Source of the DNA: Thermoplasmata archaeon
GTDB lineage: Archaea; Thermoplasmatota; Thermoplasmata; UBA184
Assembly: GCA_030064695.1 (NCBI GenBank)
Contig: JASHYV010000136.1
Span: 1 to 6,737 of the forward strand
DNA length: 6,737 bases
Direction: 5' to 3'
Under the pieces are notes generated by a model. The model ran no database searches, was not told the origin of the DNA, and saw nothing but the letters and a program-made list of their open reading frames with translations. Positions 4,185 through 6,737 of the stretch are shown piece after piece. Each line of letters starts with the position of its first letter. The first letter of the stretch is position 1. The position numbers and the translations under genes are program-made.

Positions 4185-4859
4185 ATGGCCGACGACCCGC
4201 GACGGCTCAAGCTCTACGTCCGATCGAAGCAGGCGATCACCACGTTCTACCGGGCGCCGACCGGATCGGCCGCGCCGGGCGTGGGCCCGAACGTCTCGAC
4301 TCCGCTCTCGACGACCGACGCGGCGGTCGCCTCGTCGGACTCCCCCGTCCACTTCCTCTCCGACGACCAGGCCCGGTGCGTCGCGGTGACGGAGGACGTC
4401 GCGCGGGAGCGCGGCTACCACGTCGACGTGGTCGACATCGAGCGGGCGGGCCGCCTGGAGCGGCTCGTCGCCGAGCACCTGCGCTCGGTCACGAGCTTCC
4501 CGGTCCTGCTCACGCCCCGGGGCCAGCGGCTCGAGGGCGTCGCCGAGTTCACGACCGTGAAGCTCGCCGAGCTGATGCCGACCGAGTTGAAAGCGGTCCG
4601 CGCGTTCTCCTACCTCAAGGTCCACGGCGGCGACCTGGACCGGATCCGCCAGACGCTGGAGACGTTCCCCGAGGTCCGCGAGCTCCACTTCCTGACCGGC
4701 GACTGGGACATCCTGGTCGTCCTCGAGTTCCCGGCCGGCGGGGGCAACAAGCGCGCGGTGCTCGACTTCGTCACCGAGCGGATCCGCGGCATCCCCGAGG
4801 TGCTCGACACCTCGACCGTGGTCCCCGAGTACACGGTGACCAAGTTCCCGATCTACTGA
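4185..4859 (+). CDS. degenerate thioredoxin-fold domain fused to Lrp/AsnC-type ligand-binding (RAM) domain
   Basis: A 224-residue protein with an unusual domain order. Residues 1-23 are a short basic segment and 24-52 a Ser/Thr/Pro/Ala linker. Residues 54-132 read as a thioredoxin/glutaredoxin fold: strand VHFLS (55-59), helix 60-77, strand YHVDVVDIE (78-86), helix 90-101, the cis-Pro loop TSFPVLL (103-109) and strand QRLEGVAEF (114-122). The redox CxxC position is QARC (62-65), so only one Cys remains and disulfide reductase activity is unlikely. Residues 135-221 match the alpha-beta RAM domain of Lrp/AsnC regulators: VRAFSYLKVHGGDLDRI, FPEVRELHFLTGDWDILV, a helix around 188-202, and IPEVLDTSTVVPEY. 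The helix-turn-helix of Lrp proteins is absent. RAM domains bind amino acids and oligomerise, so a metabolite sensor or partner of a full Lrp protein is plausible but inferred. It has a leaderless-type promoter and its stop codon abuts the carB stop. Confidence 0.8.
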   Translation: MADDPRRLKLYVRSKQAITTFYRAPTGSAAPGVGPNVSTPLSTTDAAVASSDSPVHFLSDDQARCVAVTEDVARERGYHVDVVDIERAGRLERLVAEHLRSVTSFPVLLTPRGQRLEGVAEFTTVKLAELMPTELKAVRAFSYLKVHGGDLDRIRQTLETFPEVRELHFLTGDWDILVVLEFPAGGGNKRAVLDFVTERIRGIPEVLDTSTVVPEYTVTKFPIY

Positions 4860-6737
4860 CTACGGACGGCCGGCCCGCCGGCGCTTGCGCCGGGGCCGGA
4901 CCGGGATCTCGCGGGGGCGGGATGCGCCGCGACCGGCCCCGGGTTCCGGGCTCCCGTAGAGCGCGTCCACGGTGAGCGGGTGGTCGGCGAGCCAGATCAC
5001 GCCGTCCGAGTACGCCCGGAACGCCTCCAGGCTCGTGAAGAGCGGGATCCCGAGCTCGATCGCCCGGCGGCGGAGGACGTACTCGTCCTCGAGCATCCGC
5101 TCGAACTTCTCCTGCGTCAGCGAGAGCGGCACGTTGAGGATCAGGTCGAGCTCGCCCCGCTCGAGCGCCTCGGTGACGTTCGGATGCCGGTCCGGCTCCG
5201 AGACCTTGTGCAGGATCCGCACCCCGCGGAAGCCGCGCGCCGCGAGGAACGCGCCGGTGTCCTCGGTGGCCGCCAGGTGGAGGCCGAAGGCCCGCAGCGA
5301 CCGCGCGACGGGGAGCAGCTCCTCCTTGAGCGTGGGACCGCCGACCGAGAGGAACGCCGTGCCGCGCCGGGGCGCGAGCTTGACGCCCGTCGCGACCAGC
5401 GCCTTCACGAACGCGTCCGGGAAGGTGGGGCCGAAGCACGCGACCTCGCCGGTCGACTGCATCTCGACACCGAGCAAGGGGTCGGAGCCGGTCAGCTGGA
5501 GGAAGGAGAACTGCGGGACCTTGACGCCCCAACGCCCGACGGGGAGCGGGGCGACGCCGTCCTTCGAGATCGGCCGCCCCAGCATCGCGCGGGCCGCCTC
5601 GCGGAGGAGCGGCACCCCCGTCGCCTTCGCGAGGAACGGGAGCGAGCGGCTCGCCCGCAAGTTGAGCTCGATGATCTGGTAGCCCTCGTCCTTCACGAGG
5701 AACTGCACGTTGAACGGGCCGCGGATCTCGAGCGTGCGGGCGAGCCGGCCCGCGGCGTCGAGCAGCTGCTGCTGGACCGCGAGGGAGGTGTGGCGGGGCG
5801 GGAGGCAGAAGATCGCGTCCCCCGAGTGGACGCCGGCGCGCTCGACGTGCTCCAGGATCCCGGCGACGAGCACCCGCCTCCCGTCCGAGATCGCGTCCAG
5901 CTCGACCTCGTCGGCGCCTTCCACGAACTTCGTGATCACGACGGGGTGCTCCGGCGAGACCCGGGCGGCCTCGGTCAGGAACCGCGCGAGATCCTGGCGC
6001 CCGGCGATCACGCGCATTGCCTGCCCCGAGAGCACGTACGAGGGCCGGACCAGCACGGGGAAGCCGACCTCGTCCGCGAACTGGGCCGCCTCGTCGATCG
6101 TGGTGAACGCCTGCCAGGCCGGCTGCGGGATCGTGAGTCGCTCCAGGAGCCGCGCGAACTCGGCCCGGTTCTCGGCCGAGTCGATCGACGCGGAGGAGGT
6201 GCCGAGGATCGGGATGCCGAAGAGGTGGAGGAGCGGCGTCAGGTTCTGGGCGAGCTGGCTCCCGACGCACGTCACGACGCCGCCGAACCGCTCGAAGTCG
6301 ACGATGTCCCGCACCCGCTCGAGCGTGATCTCCTCGAAGTACAGCCGGTCCGATCGGTCGTAGTCGGTCGAGACCGTCTCGGGGTTCGAGTTGAGCACCG
6401 CGACCCCGGGCACCCCCTCCGCCTTCAGGCCGTCGACCAAGTTCATCGTCGACCAGTCGAACTCGACGCTCGAGCCGATGCGGTACGGGCCCGCCCCGAT
6501 CACCAGCGCCGAGCCCGCCGGCATCGGGGCCACGTCGTCCGCGTCGGCGCGGTAGGTCAGGTACAGGTAGTTCGTCCGGGCCGGCCACTCGCCGCCCAGC
6601 GTGTCGATCATGCGGATCCGCGGCCGGACGTCCGCCTCCAAGCGGCGCCGCCGGACCTCCTCCTCGTCGAGCCGCGCCGCGCGACCGATCGCGCGGTCGG
6701 AGAGCCCCAGCTCCTTCGCGCGGGCGAGCAGGCCCCG
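4860..6737 (-). CDS. carB: carbamoyl-phosphate synthase large subunit, C-terminal part (5' end outside window)
   Basis: Makes carbamoyl phosphate from bicarbonate, two ATP and ammonia passed from the CarA glutaminase, feeding pyrimidine and arginine synthesis. The frame stays open to the window edge: 625 residues of an enzyme usually about 1,070 long. A TTG at 6639-6641 is internal, because the 32 codons upstream (for example ELGLSDRAIG) match the end of the CarB oligomerisation domain. From the visible start: oligomerisation-domain end (about 1-50); the second ATP-grasp half, with GAGPYRIGSSVEFDW, NSNPETVSTDYD, RPSYVLSGQAM, AGVHSGDA, GPFNVQFLVKD and ELNLRASRSLPF (about 75-450); the MGS-like regulatory domain from about 460 (TAFLSVGG) to 583, with LDLILNVP and YVLRRRAIELGIPLFTS. 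An Arg-rich tail of about 30 residues ending RPRRKRRRAGRP follows. Motif wording resembles eukaryotic CPS. One usually conserved segment, V-G-G-Q-x-P-x-N-L, reads VGSQLAQNL here. The stop directly abuts that of the convergent gene. Confidence 0.96.
   Translation of the reverse strand, partial: RGLLARAKELGLSDRAIGRAARLDEEEVRRRRLEADVRPRIRMIDTLGGEWPARTNYLYLTYRADADDVAPMPAGSALVIGAGPYRIGSSVEFDWSTMNLVDGLKAEGVPGVAVLNSNPETVSTDYDRSDRLYFEEITLERVRDIVDFERFGGVVTCVGSQLAQNLTPLLHLFGIPILGTSSASIDSAENRAEFARLLERLTIPQPAWQAFTTIDEAAQFADEVGFPVLVRPSYVLSGQAMRVIAGRQDLARFLTEAARVSPEHPVVITKFVEGADEVELDAISDGRRVLVAGILEHVERAGVHSGDAIFCLPPRHTSLAVQQQLLDAAGRLARTLEIRGPFNVQFLVKDEGYQIIELNLRASRSLPFLAKATGVPLLREAARAMLGRPISKDGVAPLPVGRWGVKVPQFSFLQLTGSDPLLGVEMQSTGEVACFGPTFPDAFVKALVATGVKLAPRRGTAFLSVGGPTLKEELLPVARSLRAFGLHLAATEDTGAFLAARGFRGVRILHKVSEPDRHPNVTEALERGELDLILNVPLSLTQEKFERMLEDEYVLRRRAIELGIPLFTSLEAFRAYSDGVIWLADHPLTVDALYGSPEPGAGRGASRPREIPVRPRRKRRRAGRP
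4870..4899 (+). terminator. long GC hairpin 11 nt past the fusion-gene stop, inside the carB 3' end
   Basis: Outer arms CCGGCCC (4870-4876) and GGGCCGG (4893-4899) are perfect complements. Inside, after a 2-nt bulge, CGGCGC and GCGCCG (4879-4884 / 4887-4892) pair, giving about 13 bp in all, with the inner stem closed as a CTTG tetraloop. It starts 11 nt after the TGA of the rightward fusion gene and, on the other strand, encodes the Arg-rich end of CarB. No T-tract follows. A role in ending or stabilising the rightward mRNA is inferred. Confidence 0.45.

Noticed and set aside
4000..4185. A 61-codon rightward Ala-rich frame after the SSB tail
   Set aside because: It is the shifted reading of the Gly-codon tract, running through the hairpin and TATA box; no start signal.
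4771..6588. A 605-codon leftward open frame through the carB region
   Set aside because: It is the wrong frame of carB; the correct frame carries all CPS motifs, while this one is Arg/Ala/Gly low-complexity.
6639..6641. TTG as a possible start of a free-standing C-terminal CarB half
   Set aside because: The frame continues upstream to the window edge with residues matching the CarB oligomerisation domain, and there is no promoter or Shine-Dalgarno near the TTG.
1..6737. Search by eye for tRNA, rRNA, insertion sequences, CRISPR and defence genes
   Set aside because: No cloverleaf with a T-loop motif, no transposase or integrase motifs, no terminal inverted repeats and no regularly spaced repeats were seen; the gene content is housekeeping plus small regulators.

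Overview
The window looks like part of the chromosome of a high-GC archaeon. The evidence is an archaeal-type ribosomal protein uS15, a tryptophanyl-tRNA synthetase of the archaeal/eukaryotic type, a single-OB-fold ssDNA-binding protein of the Sulfolobus SSB / human hSSB1 kind, and TATA-like box A elements centred about 30 nt upstream of several start codons, the geometry of leaderless archaeal transcripts. Third codon positions are almost all G or C. A high-GC member of Thermoplasmatota or a related uncultured lineage is a guess, not something the sequence proves. No mobile element, CRISPR array, tRNA or rRNA was seen; this is mostly a housekeeping region.

Layout. Positions 1-978 are read leftwards: the 5' part of the uS15 gene (cut by the window edge), then two tandem paralogous small winged-helix proteins. 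A 100-nt divergent promoter region (979-1078) separates these from a rightward pair, a small Cys-rich zinc-ribbon protein and trpS, 15 nt apart and probably co-transcribed. trpS converges on a leftward TPR-repeat protein (2561-3394). A 193-nt intergenic region then leads to rightward ssb, which carries a Gly-rich tail and is followed by a strong hairpin. Next comes a rightward gene with a very good TATA box, encoding what looks like a degenerate thioredoxin/glutaredoxin-fold domain fused to an Lrp/AsnC-type ligand-binding (RAM) domain with no DNA-binding domain. It converges, with abutting stop codons, on the 3' two-thirds or so of leftward carB (carbamoyl-phosphate synthase large subunit), whose 5' end lies beyond the right edge.

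How the genes relate. Known roles are translation (uS15, TrpRS), genome maintenance (SSB) and arginine/pyrimidine precursor synthesis (CarB). The winged-helix pair, zinc-ribbon protein, TPR protein and Trx-like/RAM fusion have no assignable specific function. The most interesting items are the Trx-like/RAM fusion with an inverted repeat between its TATA box and start, a TrpRS whose KMSKS loop has lost its leading lysine, a CarB that reads more like eukaryotic CPS than E. coli CarB, and a 13-bp-stem hairpin that also encodes the Arg-rich C-terminal tail of CarB. No gap exceeds 300 nt.
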